From Xanthomonas cucurbitae (GTDB lineage: Bacteria > Pseudomonadota > Gammaproteobacteria > Xanthomonadales > Xanthomonadaceae): DNA of 64,000 nucleotides. How positions within the stretch are numbered: the stretch's first letter is position 1; each line of letters opens with the position of its first letter. Both the position numbers and the translations under genes were made by a program. Below, one piece after another: positions 37,814 through 47,105 of the stretch. Location of the stretch: assembly GCF_002939885.1 (NCBI RefSeq), contig NZ_MDED01000022.1:18908-82907 (forward strand), in the 5' to 3' direction. The notes below the pieces were generated by a model. That model made no database searches. It was not told where the DNA came from and worked only from the letters and a program-made list of their open reading frames with translations.

Positions 37814-39622
37814 ATGCGTCAACGCCTGCTTGTCCTTGCCCTGTTGGCCGGCCTGGCTGGCTGCCAGCAGCAGCCCGAATCCCCGCGCGCCGATGCCACT
37901 CCCGCTGCCGGCGCGCAGGATGCGCAGACCCCGGATGCGCGGTTTGCCGCGCTGTCCAAGCGTGCGCTCGACACCTGGATGCAGCTGTCGCCGGTCACTG
38001 CCACGCAGACTGGCGACCACCGCTTCGATGCGCAGATCGACGACCTCAGCGACGGCGGCCGCCAGCGCAGCCTGGAAGCCAACAAGACCTTGCTAACCGA
38101 ACTGGACGCGGTCGATGTCGCCAAGCTCTCGCGCGAGAACCAGGTGGACGCCGCCATCCTGCGCAATCAGCTGCAATCGGAGATCTGGAATACCGAGGTG
38201 CTGCAGAGCTGGGCCTGGGATCCGCAGGTCTATAACAGCCTGGCCGGCAGCGCCCTGTATGGCCTGATGGCGCGCGAATTCGCACCGCTGCCCGAGCGCC
38301 TGAGCGCCGCTACCCAACGCATGGAAAAGATTCCCAGCATCCTTGCGCAGGCGCGTGCCAACCTGGACCCGGCACGCGTACCGAAGATCCATGCGGAAAC
38401 GGTGGCCAAGCAGAACAAGGGCATCCTCAGCATCGTCGATACCTTCATCGCGCCTAATATCAGCCAGCTGGGCCCGATCGAAGCGGCGCGTGCCCAAGCG
38501 GCCATCGACAACCTGAAGAAAGCTGTCGCCGAACAGCAAACCTGGCTGGACACCGTGCTGGTGCCCAACGCCAAGGGCGACTTCCGGGTCGGAGCAGACA
38601 AGTACGACCAGAAGCTGAAGTTCGCGCTGCTGTCGTCACTCTCGCGTGCCGACATCAAGCAACGTGCCGAGTCCGAGCTCAAGCGCGTGCGCGGCGAAAT
38701 GTACGGCATTGCGCGCACCGTGCTCAAGGACAAGCCCGGCGCTCCCACGCTGCCCGAATCGCCCAACGACGAGCAGCAGCAGGCCGCGATCGAAGCCGCG
38801 CTGGAATTGGCCTATGCCGACAAGCCCGCACGCGACAAGGTGGTGGACGAAGCCAAGACCGCGTTGGCGCAGTCCACCGAATTCGTGCGCCAGAAGGACT
38901 TGATGACGCTGCCCGATTCGCCCGTGGACATCATCCTGATGCCGGAATTCCAGCGTGGCGTGGCAGTGGCCTATTGCGATTCTCCCGGCCCGCTCGACAA
39001 GAACCTGAAGACCTTCTACGCGGTGTCGCCGATTCCCGACGACTGGAACGACCAGCAGGTCGACTCGTTCCTGCGCGAATACAACACCCGCATGATCCAC
39101 CTGCTGAGCATCCATGAAGGCACGCCGGGCCATTACCTGGAAGGCTGGCATTCGGCCAAGTTCCCGTCCACGCTGCGCGCGGTGCTGCGCTCGGGCATGT
39201 TCGCCGAGGGCTGGGCGGTGTACACCGAGCGCATGATGCAGGAACAGGGCTATCTGGATAACGACCCGCTGTTCCACCTGGTGCAGCTGAAGTTCTACCT
39301 GCGCACCATTGCCAATGCCATCCTCGACCAGGGCGTGCATGTGGATGGCTGGGATCGCGACAAGGCGATGCACCTGATGACCCACGACACCTTCCAGCAG
39401 GAAAGCGAGGCCTCCGGCAAATGGGTGCGCGCGCAGCTGTCGTCGGCGCAGTTGCCGACCTACTTCGTTGGCGTGCAGGAACATCTGGATACGCGCAAGG
39501 CGGCGCAGGAGAAGCTGGGCAAGGACTTCAACCTGAAGGCCTACCACGACAAGATGCTGTCCTACGGTGCCCCGCCAGTGCGCTTTGCGCGCGAATTGAT
39601 GCTGGATCAGCCGATCGAGTGA
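37814..39622 (+). CDS. DUF885 family lipoprotein (metallopeptidase-like)
   Basis: A 602-residue lipoprotein: MRQRLLVLALLAGLAGC with lipobox LAGC at residue 17, followed by a Gln/Pro-rich linker. The rest is the DUF885 domain with the zinc-type motif HEGTPGHYLEGW (HExxxH in the family), FAEGWAVYTERMM, and LKFYLRTIANAILDQGVHV. DUF885 proteins are presumed periplasmic or outer-membrane metallocarboxypeptidase-like enzymes; no substrate is established. ATG 37814, weak AGGAT ribosome binding site. It is divergent from the GFA remnant and DUF4349 gene. Confidence 0.9.
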   Translation: MRQRLLVLALLAGLAGCQQQPESPRADATPAAGAQDAQTPDARFAALSKRALDTWMQLSPVTATQTGDHRFDAQIDDLSDGGRQRSLEANKTLLTELDAVDVAKLSRENQVDAAILRNQLQSEIWNTEVLQSWAWDPQVYNSLAGSALYGLMAREFAPLPERLSAATQRMEKIPSILAQARANLDPARVPKIHAETVAKQNKGILSIVDTFIAPNISQLGPIEAARAQAAIDNLKKAVAEQQTWLDTVLVPNAKGDFRVGADKYDQKLKFALLSSLSRADIKQRAESELKRVRGEMYGIARTVLKDKPGAPTLPESPNDEQQQAAIEAALELAYADKPARDKVVDEAKTALAQSTEFVRQKDLMTLPDSPVDIILMPEFQRGVAVAYCDSPGPLDKNLKTFYAVSPIPDDWNDQQVDSFLREYNTRMIHLLSIHEGTPGHYLEGWHSAKFPSTLRAVLRSGMFAEGWAVYTERMMQEQGYLDNDPLFHLVQLKFYLRTIANAILDQGVHVDGWDRDKAMHLMTHDTFQQESEASGKWVRAQLSSAQLPTYFVGVQEHLDTRKAAQEKLGKDFNLKAYHDKMLSYGAPPVRFARELMLDQPIE

Positions 39623-39629
39623 TCGGTCC

Positions 39630-39722
39630 TTCTCCCGCGCGCGGGAGAACGGCTACTGCGGCTTTTGCTACATGTCCCTTCTCCCGCGCGCGGGAGAAGG
39701 TGCCCCGCAGGGGCGGATGAGG
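39630..39722. repeat. Palindrome elements, copies 2 and 3
   Basis: Two copies of TTCTCCCGCGCGCGGGAGAA (39630-39649 and 39679-39698), the second followed by GGTGCCCCGCAGGGGCGGATGAGG. They lie between the convergent DUF885 and ABC-transporter genes and may serve as terminators. Compare 33958-34001. Confidence 0.82.
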
Positions 39723-39801
39723 TGCTTGCGCTCTTGCCATTTCCTTGGCAAGCGACGAACCCGCATCTACCTGTCCCGCAGTGCCCGCACACAGCGCTGC
39801 C

Positions 39802-41634
39802 TCACCCATCCGCCGCAACAAACCCACCGGTCTGCCGCGCCCACAGCCGCGCATACAGCCCGCCGTGCGCGATCAGTTGCGCATGCGTGCCGGTCTCGAC
39901 GATGCGGCCGCCGTCCATCACCACCAACCGGTCCATGCGCGCGATGGTCGAAAGCCGGTGCGCGATGGCAATCACCGTCTTGTTGCCCATCAGTGCGTCC
40001 AGGCTGTCCTGGATCGCCGCCTCCACTTCCGAATCCAGCGCCGAGGTCGCCTCGTCCAGGATCAGGATCGGTGCGTCCTTGAGCAGCACGCGTGCGATGG
40101 CGATGCGCTGGCGTTGACCGCCAGAGAGCTTGACCCCACGCTCGCCGACGTGCGCATCGAAGCCGCGCCGGCCCTCGCCGTCCACCAGCGTCTCGATGAA
40201 CCCCTCCGCGCGCGCCTTGCGCACCGCCTCCAGGATCTGCGCGTCGCTGGCCTGCGGCCGCCCGTACAGCAGGTTGTCGCGGATCGAGCGATGCAACAGC
40301 GAGGTGTCCTGCGTCACCAGCCCGATCTGCCCGCGCAGGCTTTCCTGGGTGACCCGCGCGATGTCCTGCCCGTCGATCAGGATACTCCCCTGTTCCAGGT
40401 CGTAGAGCCGCAGCAGCACGTTGACCAGGGTGGATTTGCCGGCGCCGGAGGGCCCGACCAGGCCGATCTTCTCGCCGGCGCGCACCTGCAGGTCCAGCCC
40501 GGCGATCACGCCGCCGCGCTTGCCGTAGTGGAAATGGATCTGCTCGAACTGTACCTGCCCCTGGGTGACGCGCAGCGGCACTGCAGTGGGCGCATCCTGC
40601 ACCTGCACCGGCTGGGAGATGGTCTGCATGCCATCCTGCACGGTACCGATGTCTTCGAAGATGCCGTTGACCGTCCACATGATCCAGCCGGACATGTTGT
40701 GGATGCGGATCACCAGGCCGGTGGCCAGGGTGATCGCACCCACGCTGATCTGGCCGCGACTCCACAGCCACAGCGCCAGCGCGCAGGTGCCCACGATCAG
40801 CAAGCCGTTGGCCATGGCGATGGCGGTATCCATCGCGGTGGTCACCCGCGTCTGCCGGCGATGCTTGACCGCCAGCTCGTCGATGGCATCGCGGACGTAG
40901 TCTTCTTCGCGGCCGGCATGCGCGAACAGCTTGAGCGTGGAGATATTGGTGTAGCCATCGACGATGCGCCCGGTCGCCTTGGAACGCGCGTCCGAGGCCA
41001 CCCAGGCACGCGCCTTCATGCGCGGCACGAAGAACGCCATCAAGGCGACATACACCACCATCCAGATCAGCAGCGGTGCCATCAGCCAGGGGTCGGCCTG
41101 TGCGAACAACCACAGCGCACTGCCCGTGTAGACCACGATGTACCACAGCGCATCGACCATCTGCACCGCCGATTCACGCAACGAGGTACCGGTCTGCATC
41201 ACCCGGTTGGCGATGCGGCCGGCAAAGTCGTTGTTGAAGAAGCCCAGGCTCTGCCGCACCACGTAGTTGTGCATCAACCAGCGCGAGCGGTTGCTCAAGC
41301 CGGGCACGATGGCCTGGTTGACCAGCAGGTTGTGCAGCCCGGTAAACAAGGGCCGCGCGATCAGCGTGATTCCGGCCATCCACGCCAGCTCGCCGGCATG
41401 CTGGCGGAAGAACTCCGGCCCCGGACGCTCGGTGAGCATATCGACGATGCGGCCCAGGAAGTCGAACATCGCCACTTCCACCAACGCCAGCAACAGCCCG
41501 GCGATCAGCGTGGCCAGCAGGATCGGCCACAACGGCCGCAGGTAATGCAGATAGAACCGCCACACGTTACGTGGCGGCATCTCCCGCTCGATGGGCGGGA
41601 AGATATCGATCAGGGATTCGAACCAGCGGAACAT
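39802..41634 (-). CDS. ABC exporter, fused membrane and ATPase domains
   Basis: A half-transporter of 610 residues with six N-terminal helices (about 30-310, type IV exporter fold) and a C-terminal nucleotide-binding domain: Walker A GLVGPSGAGKST, Q-loop GLVTQDTSLLH, signature KLSGGQRQRIAIARVL, Walker B ILILDEATSALDSE, H-loop AHRLST. It resembles the MsbA/multidrug class and bacterial homologues annotated only as ABC transporter ATP-binding protein/permease. It would work as a homodimer; substrate unknown. ATG 41634 (MFRWFESLIDIFPP) is chosen; GTG 41655 is an in-frame alternative. Confidence 0.9.
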   Translation of the reverse strand: MFRWFESLIDIFPPIEREMPPRNVWRFYLHYLRPLWPILLATLIAGLLLALVEVAMFDFLGRIVDMLTERPGPEFFRQHAGELAWMAGITLIARPLFTGLHNLLVNQAIVPGLSNRSRWLMHNYVVRQSLGFFNNDFAGRIANRVMQTGTSLRESAVQMVDALWYIVVYTGSALWLFAQADPWLMAPLLIWMVVYVALMAFFVPRMKARAWVASDARSKATGRIVDGYTNISTLKLFAHAGREEDYVRDAIDELAVKHRRQTRVTTAMDTAIAMANGLLIVGTCALALWLWSRGQISVGAITLATGLVIRIHNMSGWIMWTVNGIFEDIGTVQDGMQTISQPVQVQDAPTAVPLRVTQGQVQFEQIHFHYGKRGGVIAGLDLQVRAGEKIGLVGPSGAGKSTLVNVLLRLYDLEQGSILIDGQDIARVTQESLRGQIGLVTQDTSLLHRSIRDNLLYGRPQASDAQILEAVRKARAEGFIETLVDGEGRRGFDAHVGERGVKLSGGQRQRIAIARVLLKDAPILILDEATSALDSEVEAAIQDSLDALMGNKTVIAIAHRLSTIARMDRLVVMDGGRIVETGTHAQLIAHGGLYARLWARQTGGFVAADG

Positions 41635-41825
41635 TGCAGCCACATCGCGAGACACCGGGCACCCAGGCTAGCCGATCGGGCGTCGGCGCGGCGTGGCGCC
41701 ATGTCGCGATCGGCTGGCACCGTAGCGTGCGCACGCCGCCTCCGGGCACCGCCGCGCCCGTGCGACACCGCATTGCGCCCGGCGCCGGCTTGCGTGACCG
41801 TCCCGATCCGGCGGCGACGCGCGGA

Positions 41826-43127
41826 TCAGCGTCCCTGCAGGCTGGGTACCGCGTTGGTCACGTTGGCGTGGCGACGCATGATCCAGTTGAACAACGGGGT
41901 GGCCATCAACGTGGACAGGATCGCCATCAGCACCAGCACCGAGAACAGGCCTTGCTCGATCACCCCGGCCTGCAGGCCAATATTGATGATGATGAGCTCC
42001 ATCAGGCCGCGCGCATTCATCAGCGACCCGATCGCCATGGCATCGCGATTGTTCTCGCCGGTGGCGCGCGCCGCCGCCCAGCACGCCACGCCCTTGCCGA
42101 CGAACGAGGCGACCAGGATCGCCACGCCGGCCAGCATGATCTGCGGCTGCAGCAACACGCTGAGCTGGGTCTTGAGCCCCGAATAGGTGAAGAACAACGG
42201 CAGCAGCAGCACCACCACGAACGGCTGCAGCATCTCGCGCAGCTTCTCGGTCAACGGCCCCTTGGGCAGGCAGACGCCAAGCAGGAAACCGCCGAACACC
42301 GCATGGATGCCGATCGCATCCATCGCCCAGGCACTGAGGCAGAACAGCATCAGCACGACCGCCAGCACACCATTGCCGAGCGGTTGCCCGGGCACCACGT
42401 AATCGGCCAGCCGGCGCAGCAGATGGCGGCCGACGAAGATCATGAACAATGCATAGCCGATCCCCCCGCCGATGGCCAGGTACGCACTGCCCCAACTGCC
42501 GCCGAAGCTCGCCAGCACCACCGCCAGGATGCACCAGGCGGCCGCGTCGTCGAAGGCACCCGCGGTCAACGCCAGCGTGCCCAACGGGCTGTTGGTCAGG
42601 CCACGCTCGTGGATGATGCGCGCCAGCATCGGGAAGGCGGTGATCGCAATGGCCGCGCCCAGGAACAACGACGCTTCCAGCAGCTTGGCCTTCTCCGAGA
42701 ACAGCCCGCCCACCGTCAGCAGCCACGGGCACAACGCAAACGCCAGTGCGAACGGCACCGCGATGCCGGCCAGCGAAACGCTCATCGCGCTGCGGTAGCG
42801 CGCGCGGAAATGGTCACCGCGAAAGTCGGTCCCCACGAGGAACATGTACAGGCCCACGCCGAACTGCGCGAACACATACAGCACATCCATGGTCTGCTTG
42901 GGAAACAAGGCCGCCTGCCATTGCGGCGCCAGCAGGCCGAACAACGACGGCCCCAGCATCACGCCAGCGATCATCTCGCCCACCACCTGCGGCTGCCCCA
43001 GCCGTTTGGCCAACAGACCCACGAGCCGACAGACCAGCAGGATCGCCGCGGCCTGCAGAAAGAAATACACCGACATCTGCGCAGTGGTCATGCGTTGGGC
43101 AACATCCCTGAGAAGTGGGCGGATCAT
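41826..43127 (-). CDS. CPA2-type cation/proton antiporter
   Basis: A 433-residue membrane protein with about 12-13 hydrophobic helices. The conserved GEMIAGVMLGPSLFG entry motif, FLVGTDFR, and the TAGAFDDAAAWCILAVV helix with the paired Asp residues that bind the cation identify a monovalent cation/proton antiporter of the CPA2 family (Na+/H+ or K+/H+). There is no RCK/TrkA-N domain, unlike KefB/KefC. ATG 43127 is chosen with a G-rich upstream region; ATG 43091 (MTTAQMSV) is an alternative. Same strand as the ABC transporter but separated by 190 bases. Confidence 0.9.
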   Translation of the reverse strand: MIRPLLRDVAQRMTTAQMSVYFFLQAAAILLVCRLVGLLAKRLGQPQVVGEMIAGVMLGPSLFGLLAPQWQAALFPKQTMDVLYVFAQFGVGLYMFLVGTDFRGDHFRARYRSAMSVSLAGIAVPFALAFALCPWLLTVGGLFSEKAKLLEASLFLGAAIAITAFPMLARIIHERGLTNSPLGTLALTAGAFDDAAAWCILAVVLASFGGSWGSAYLAIGGGIGYALFMIFVGRHLLRRLADYVVPGQPLGNGVLAVVLMLFCLSAWAMDAIGIHAVFGGFLLGVCLPKGPLTEKLREMLQPFVVVLLLPLFFTYSGLKTQLSVLLQPQIMLAGVAILVASFVGKGVACWAAARATGENNRDAMAIGSLMNARGLMELIIINIGLQAGVIEQGLFSVLVLMAILSTLMATPLFNWIMRRHANVTNAVPSLQGR

Positions 43128-43316
43128 ACCCACCCATGCCGATTCACGGTAGCGCGACCGTGCCGGGTTCACGCCTGGCTTGCGCCCCCAATCCTTCGGA
43201 CTCACGCCGATGCGCCACCCATGCAGTTGCCTGCGTCGGCAACGACGCCCGGGCAAGCGGACGCCAGCGGTCGCATGACGCATCCGAGCGCCATGCGCGA
43301 TCAACGCAAGCCCGCG

Positions 43317-44915
43317 TCACTCCTGCGGCGCGGATTTCGCCGCCACCGGCGTCAACACCAGATCCTGGAAATCGAAACTGAAATCGGTCAACGGCGAGAG
43401 GGCCTGCATGCGCAGCTCGCGCACCGCACCGTCCGGTGTCAGCGCGAAGTTGACGAAAGCGTCGGCATTCAAGGACCGGTCGTCCCAGCGCACGATGAAA
43501 CTATCGTGCTGCCAGTGCTCCAGCGTGCCGACCAGTTGCGCGGTCTTGGCGAACTGCATGCGCAGCCGCGCGCCGTCCTGGCGGATCACCACCTCGCCGT
43601 ACCATGGGTCGCGATAGGTCGCCGCATAGGCCGCCAACGGCAGCGACGGCGTCGAGCGGGCGACGCGTGCCTGCTGGTGCCGCTTCCAGCTGGTATCGGC
43701 GTCGCTGCCGGCTTTTTCAACCGCCTTGGCATAGGCCGCCGTCCAGTCTGTCGACGGCACCTGCAGGAATGCATCCAGCACCTGCAGCGTTACTGCATTG
43801 AATGCGGCGCCGACCTCCTGGTTGGTCAGCACCACCACACCGAGCTTCTGGTCGGGCATCAACGTCAGCCGCGACACCATGCCCGGCCAGCCACCGGTGT
43901 GCCACACCAGGCGATGGCCGCGATAATCGCTCAGGCTCCAGCCCTCGCCATACCCGGAAAAGTTCGGCAACGCACCGGCCAGTTCCGGAACCGCTGCATC
44001 GCCAATGGCGATCGGGGTAATCATCGACCACATCTCCCGCTGCCGCCTGGCACTGAACAGTGGCCTGCCATCGGGCAACAGGCCGCCGGCCAGTTGCAGC
44101 CGCATCCACAACGCCATGTCGTGCGCGCTGGAATAGATGCCGCCGGCACCGGCGTTATTGGACCAGGTCAATGGCGCCACCGTGCGCAACTGGGTGAAGT
44201 CGTACTTTGCGTGCCCTACCGCTGCCTGGTCGCCGGGCTGCAGATGGTCGGCATTGAAGCGCGTGCCGCGCATGCCGACCGGCGCGAAAATGCGCTGCTG
44301 CAGGAACTGCGCATAGGATTGCCCGGACACCTGCTCGATCACCTGCTGCGCCACGGCGTACAGGATGTTGTCGTAGGCGTAGCGGTCGCGGAAGCCGCCC
44401 TTCAACGGCACCTTGGCCAGCCGCTGCACCACCTCTTCGTTGGTGTAGCTGGTGGCCGGCCAGAACAGCAGGTCGCCCGCCCCCAGGCTCAGGCCACTGC
44501 GATGCGACAGCAGGTCGCGCAGGCGCATCTCGTTGCCGACGTACGCGTCGGACATGCGGAACCAGGGCAGGTGTTCGACGACCTTGTCGTCGAGCGACAG
44601 CTTGCCCTCGTCGGCCAGGATCGACAGCGAGGCCGCCGTGAACGCCTTGGTGTTGGAGGCGATCGCGAACAACGTGTCGGCCTGCACCGGTTCCGGCTTG
44701 CCGATCTCGCGCACGCCGTAGCCGCGCTCCAGCACGATCTCGCCGTCCTTGACGATGGCCACCGCGATCCCGGGCACGTCGAACTGCTTGCGCACCCGCT
44801 CGACCTGCGCGTCGAACTGCTGCATCCCGGCCGGCAGTTGCGCCGCCTGCGTGGTGGTCAGGCTCGCCAGCATCAGCATCCCCCCCGTCAACCATCGATT
44901 CAAAGTCACCCTCAT
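43317..44915 (-). CDS. Serine hydrolase, class C beta-lactamase fold
   Basis: A 532-residue exported enzyme with a signal peptide (to about residue 24, TTTQAA). Catalytic motifs of the beta-lactamase/D-aminopeptidase fold: SNTK at 87-90 (SxxK), YDN at 181-183 (YxN) and VWHTGGWPG later (HTG in place of KTG). A C-terminal DUF3471-like beta domain (about 410-520) follows the catalytic part. Such proteins are peptidases, esterases or penicillin-binding-like enzymes; true beta-lactamase activity is not implied. ATG 44915. Divergent from the DUF72 gene. Confidence 0.9.
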   Translation of the reverse strand: MRVTLNRWLTGGMLMLASLTTTQAAQLPAGMQQFDAQVERVRKQFDVPGIAVAIVKDGEIVLERGYGVREIGKPEPVQADTLFAIASNTKAFTAASLSILADEGKLSLDDKVVEHLPWFRMSDAYVGNEMRLRDLLSHRSGLSLGAGDLLFWPATSYTNEEVVQRLAKVPLKGGFRDRYAYDNILYAVAQQVIEQVSGQSYAQFLQQRIFAPVGMRGTRFNADHLQPGDQAAVGHAKYDFTQLRTVAPLTWSNNAGAGGIYSSAHDMALWMRLQLAGGLLPDGRPLFSARRQREMWSMITPIAIGDAAVPELAGALPNFSGYGEGWSLSDYRGHRLVWHTGGWPGMVSRLTLMPDQKLGVVVLTNQEVGAAFNAVTLQVLDAFLQVPSTDWTAAYAKAVEKAGSDADTSWKRHQQARVARSTPSLPLAAYAATYRDPWYGEVVIRQDGARLRMQFAKTAQLVGTLEHWQHDSFIVRWDDRSLNADAFVNFALTPDGAVRELRMQALSPLTDFSFDFQDLVLTPVAAKSAPQE

Positions 44916-45227
44916 GTCCCTCTATGTCGTCGATGAACCAGACCGCCACCGTCCAGCAACCACTGTGGCACAGGGCAAGCGTGGTCCGGCGCATCCGGGC
45001 ACGCGTGTACAGCCGAGCCAGCATGGTAGCAACCGGCGGCCACAGGCGTTGCCCCAAGGTGCCGCTGGCCCGGCCGCACACCGTTGCTGGTTCGCCACCG
45101 GACCACGCGCTGCGTGCTGCGCGCGCTCACACGGCAACGCCGTCTTCTGCGCCACCCTGGGCGGCGAACGGGCACGCTGTAGGCGGCGCCGACCATGCGA
45201 TACCCATCCCGACTGCGAGCCCCTGCA
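44916..45227. other. Divergent intergenic region
   Basis: About 310 bases between the oppositely directed serine-hydrolase and DUF72 genes. It must hold both promoters. No repeats, clear promoter hexamers or regulator palindromes were recognised, and the open frames in it have no support. Confidence 0.4.
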
Positions 45228-46061
45228 ATGAACGACCTGTTCGCGGCGTCACCGCCCACGCTGGAGGGCATCCACATCGGCATCGGCGGCTGGGTGTATG
45301 TGCCCTGGCGCGCCGGCATGTTCTACCCGCGAGGTCTGCTGCAGCGCCGCGAGCTGGAATATGCCAGCCGTCATGTCAGCGCCATCGAGATCAACAGCAC
45401 GTACTACGCCGCGCAGAAACCGGCCACCTACGCGACGTGGCGTAGCCAGGTGCCGGCAGGCTTCGTGTTTTCGGCCAAGGCACCACGCCGCATCACCCAG
45501 TCGCGCCGGCTGGCCGGCACCGGCACCCAGATCGAAGATTTCGTCGGTGGCATCGCTGAGCTCGGCCAGACCCTGGGGCCGCTGGTCTGGCAGTTCGAGC
45601 AGGGATATCGCCTGGAACACGAGGAACTGACCGGTTTTCTGGCCCTGCTGCCCAGGCAGGCGCGCGGGCGTCGATTGCGGCATGTACTGGAAATTCGCGA
45701 TGCGGCGGCCGTGGACGCGGCAATGCTGGCGCTGGTGCGCCGGCACGAGGTCGCCACCGTGTTCACCGATTCGCCCACGTACCCGTCGTTTGCGGACCTG
45801 TCCACGGATCTGGTCTATGCACGCCTGATGCGCAGCCAGCCACGCCTGCAGGCCGGCTATCCGGCGCCGGCCCTGCGCCGCTGGGCCGCGCACATCCAGG
45901 CCTGGCGGCGCGGCGAAGACCCGGCGGCACTGCCGCATCTGGCAGCGCCGTCGCCTGTGGCCGACACGCCGCGCGAGGTCTACGTGTTCTTCATCGGCGC
46001 AGCCAAACAGCGCAACCCGGCTGCCGCAATGGCGTTGTTGCAGGCTATCGCCGCCGGTTGA
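45228..46061 (+). CDS. DUF72 (YecE-like) protein
   Basis: A 277-residue cytosolic protein with a TIM-barrel-like fold. Family motifs: IHIGIGGWVYVPWRAGMFYP, LEYASRHVSAIEINSTYYA, FVFSAKAPRRITQ, GPLVWQFE, HVLEIRD and VYVFFIGAAKQRNPAAAMALL. The biochemical role is unknown. ATG 45228 is preferred over 45195 because the conserved region starts soon after. The next gene follows by 76 bases on the same strand. Confidence 0.9.
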   Translation: MNDLFAASPPTLEGIHIGIGGWVYVPWRAGMFYPRGLLQRRELEYASRHVSAIEINSTYYAAQKPATYATWRSQVPAGFVFSAKAPRRITQSRRLAGTGTQIEDFVGGIAELGQTLGPLVWQFEQGYRLEHEELTGFLALLPRQARGRRLRHVLEIRDAAAVDAAMLALVRRHEVATVFTDSPTYPSFADLSTDLVYARLMRSQPRLQAGYPAPALRRWAAHIQAWRRGEDPAALPHLAAPSPVADTPREVYVFFIGAAKQRNPAAAMALLQAIAAG

Positions 46062-46137
46062 CTGGAACGGCGTTACGGCACGCGTTGCAGCGATGTGCCG
46101 ACGCAGTCGCTGCGCCAGGTTTGGGCGACAATGGCGC

Positions 46138-47085
46138 ATGCCCACCACCGACCTGCGCAAGGCGCAACTGCAAATCCACTTCTGCGTCCTGCTCTGGGGC
46201 ATCACCGCGATCCTGGGCAAGCTCATCACCCTGCAGGCGCTGCCGCTGGTGTGGTGGCGCATGTTAATCGTGGTGGTGGCGCTGGCGGCGTGGCCGCGCG
46301 TCTGGCGTGGATTGCGCGGCCTGTCCGGGCGTGTGGTGCTGGGCTATTGCGGCATCGGCGCCCTGGTAGCCCTGCACTGGCTGACCTTCTACGGGGCGAT
46401 CAAGCTGGCCAACGCCTCCGTCGCGGCCACCTGCATCGCGTTGGCACCGGTGTTCACTGCGGTGATCGAGCCTTGGGTGACGCAGCGACCATTCCGCCCA
46501 CGCGAATTGCTGTTCGGGCTGGCGGTACTGCCCGGCGTGGCGCTGGTGGTTGGCGGCGTGCCGGCCGGCATGCGTGCCGGCGTGGTGGTCGGCGCCATTT
46601 CCGCCGTCTTCGTGGCGCTGTTCGGCTCGCTCAACAAACGCATGGTGGCGCATGCCGACCCACTCACCGTCACCGCCCTGGAATTGGGCGCCGGTACGCT
46701 GACCCTGACCGTGCTGGCCCCGGTCCTGCCGCTGTTGCTGCCATCGCTGCATGGCGATCTGCTGGTCGTTCCCGGCCTACACGATGGCCTGCTGCTGCTG
46801 GCCTTGTCGCTGGCCTGCACCTTGCTGCCGTTCGCGCTGGCGCTGGTGGCGCTGCGCCATCTGAGCGCCTATTCGGTGCAACTGGTGACCAACCTCGAAC
46901 CGGTCTACGCCATCGTGCTGGCCATCGCCCTGCTGGGCGAGCAGCGCGAACTCACGCTGCAGTTCTATCTGGGGGTGGCGATCATTCTTGGCGCGGTGTT
47001 CCTGCACCCGGTGCTGGAACGCCAGCGCAAAGTGGCACATCCGGAAGTGCTGGGCACCGCCGAAGCCAAGAACATCATCGACTGA
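46138..47085 (+). CDS. EamA-family (DMT) transporter
   Basis: A 315-residue inner-membrane protein with ten hydrophobic helices in two EamA repeats: HFCVLLWGITAILGKLITLQALPLVWWRM in the first, GAISAVFVALFGSLNKRMV at the start of the second, and SAYSVQLVTNLEPVYAIVLAIALLGEQ near the end, the family's most conserved segment. Likely exports a small metabolite. It is intact, unlike the EamA gene at 31842-32730. The product ends EAKNIID. Confidence 0.9.
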   Translation: MPTTDLRKAQLQIHFCVLLWGITAILGKLITLQALPLVWWRMLIVVVALAAWPRVWRGLRGLSGRVVLGYCGIGALVALHWLTFYGAIKLANASVAATCIALAPVFTAVIEPWVTQRPFRPRELLFGLAVLPGVALVVGGVPAGMRAGVVVGAISAVFVALFGSLNKRMVAHADPLTVTALELGAGTLTLTVLAPVLPLLLPSLHGDLLVVPGLHDGLLLLALSLACTLLPFALALVALRHLSAYSVQLVTNLEPVYAIVLAIALLGEQRELTLQFYLGVAIILGAVFLHPVLERQRKVAHPEVLGTAEAKNIID

Positions 47086-47105
47086 GCGCGGCGGAGACCG
47101 CGCCG

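Noticed and set aside
41571..44936. 1121-codon open frame on the plus strand
   Set aside because: It runs antisense across the antiporter and serine-hydrolase genes; it is rich in Arg/His/Gln with no domain, as expected for the complement of GC-rich coding DNA.
45493..45723. Open frame antisense in the DUF72 gene
   Set aside because: Pro/Arg-rich shadow of a gene with clear family motifs.
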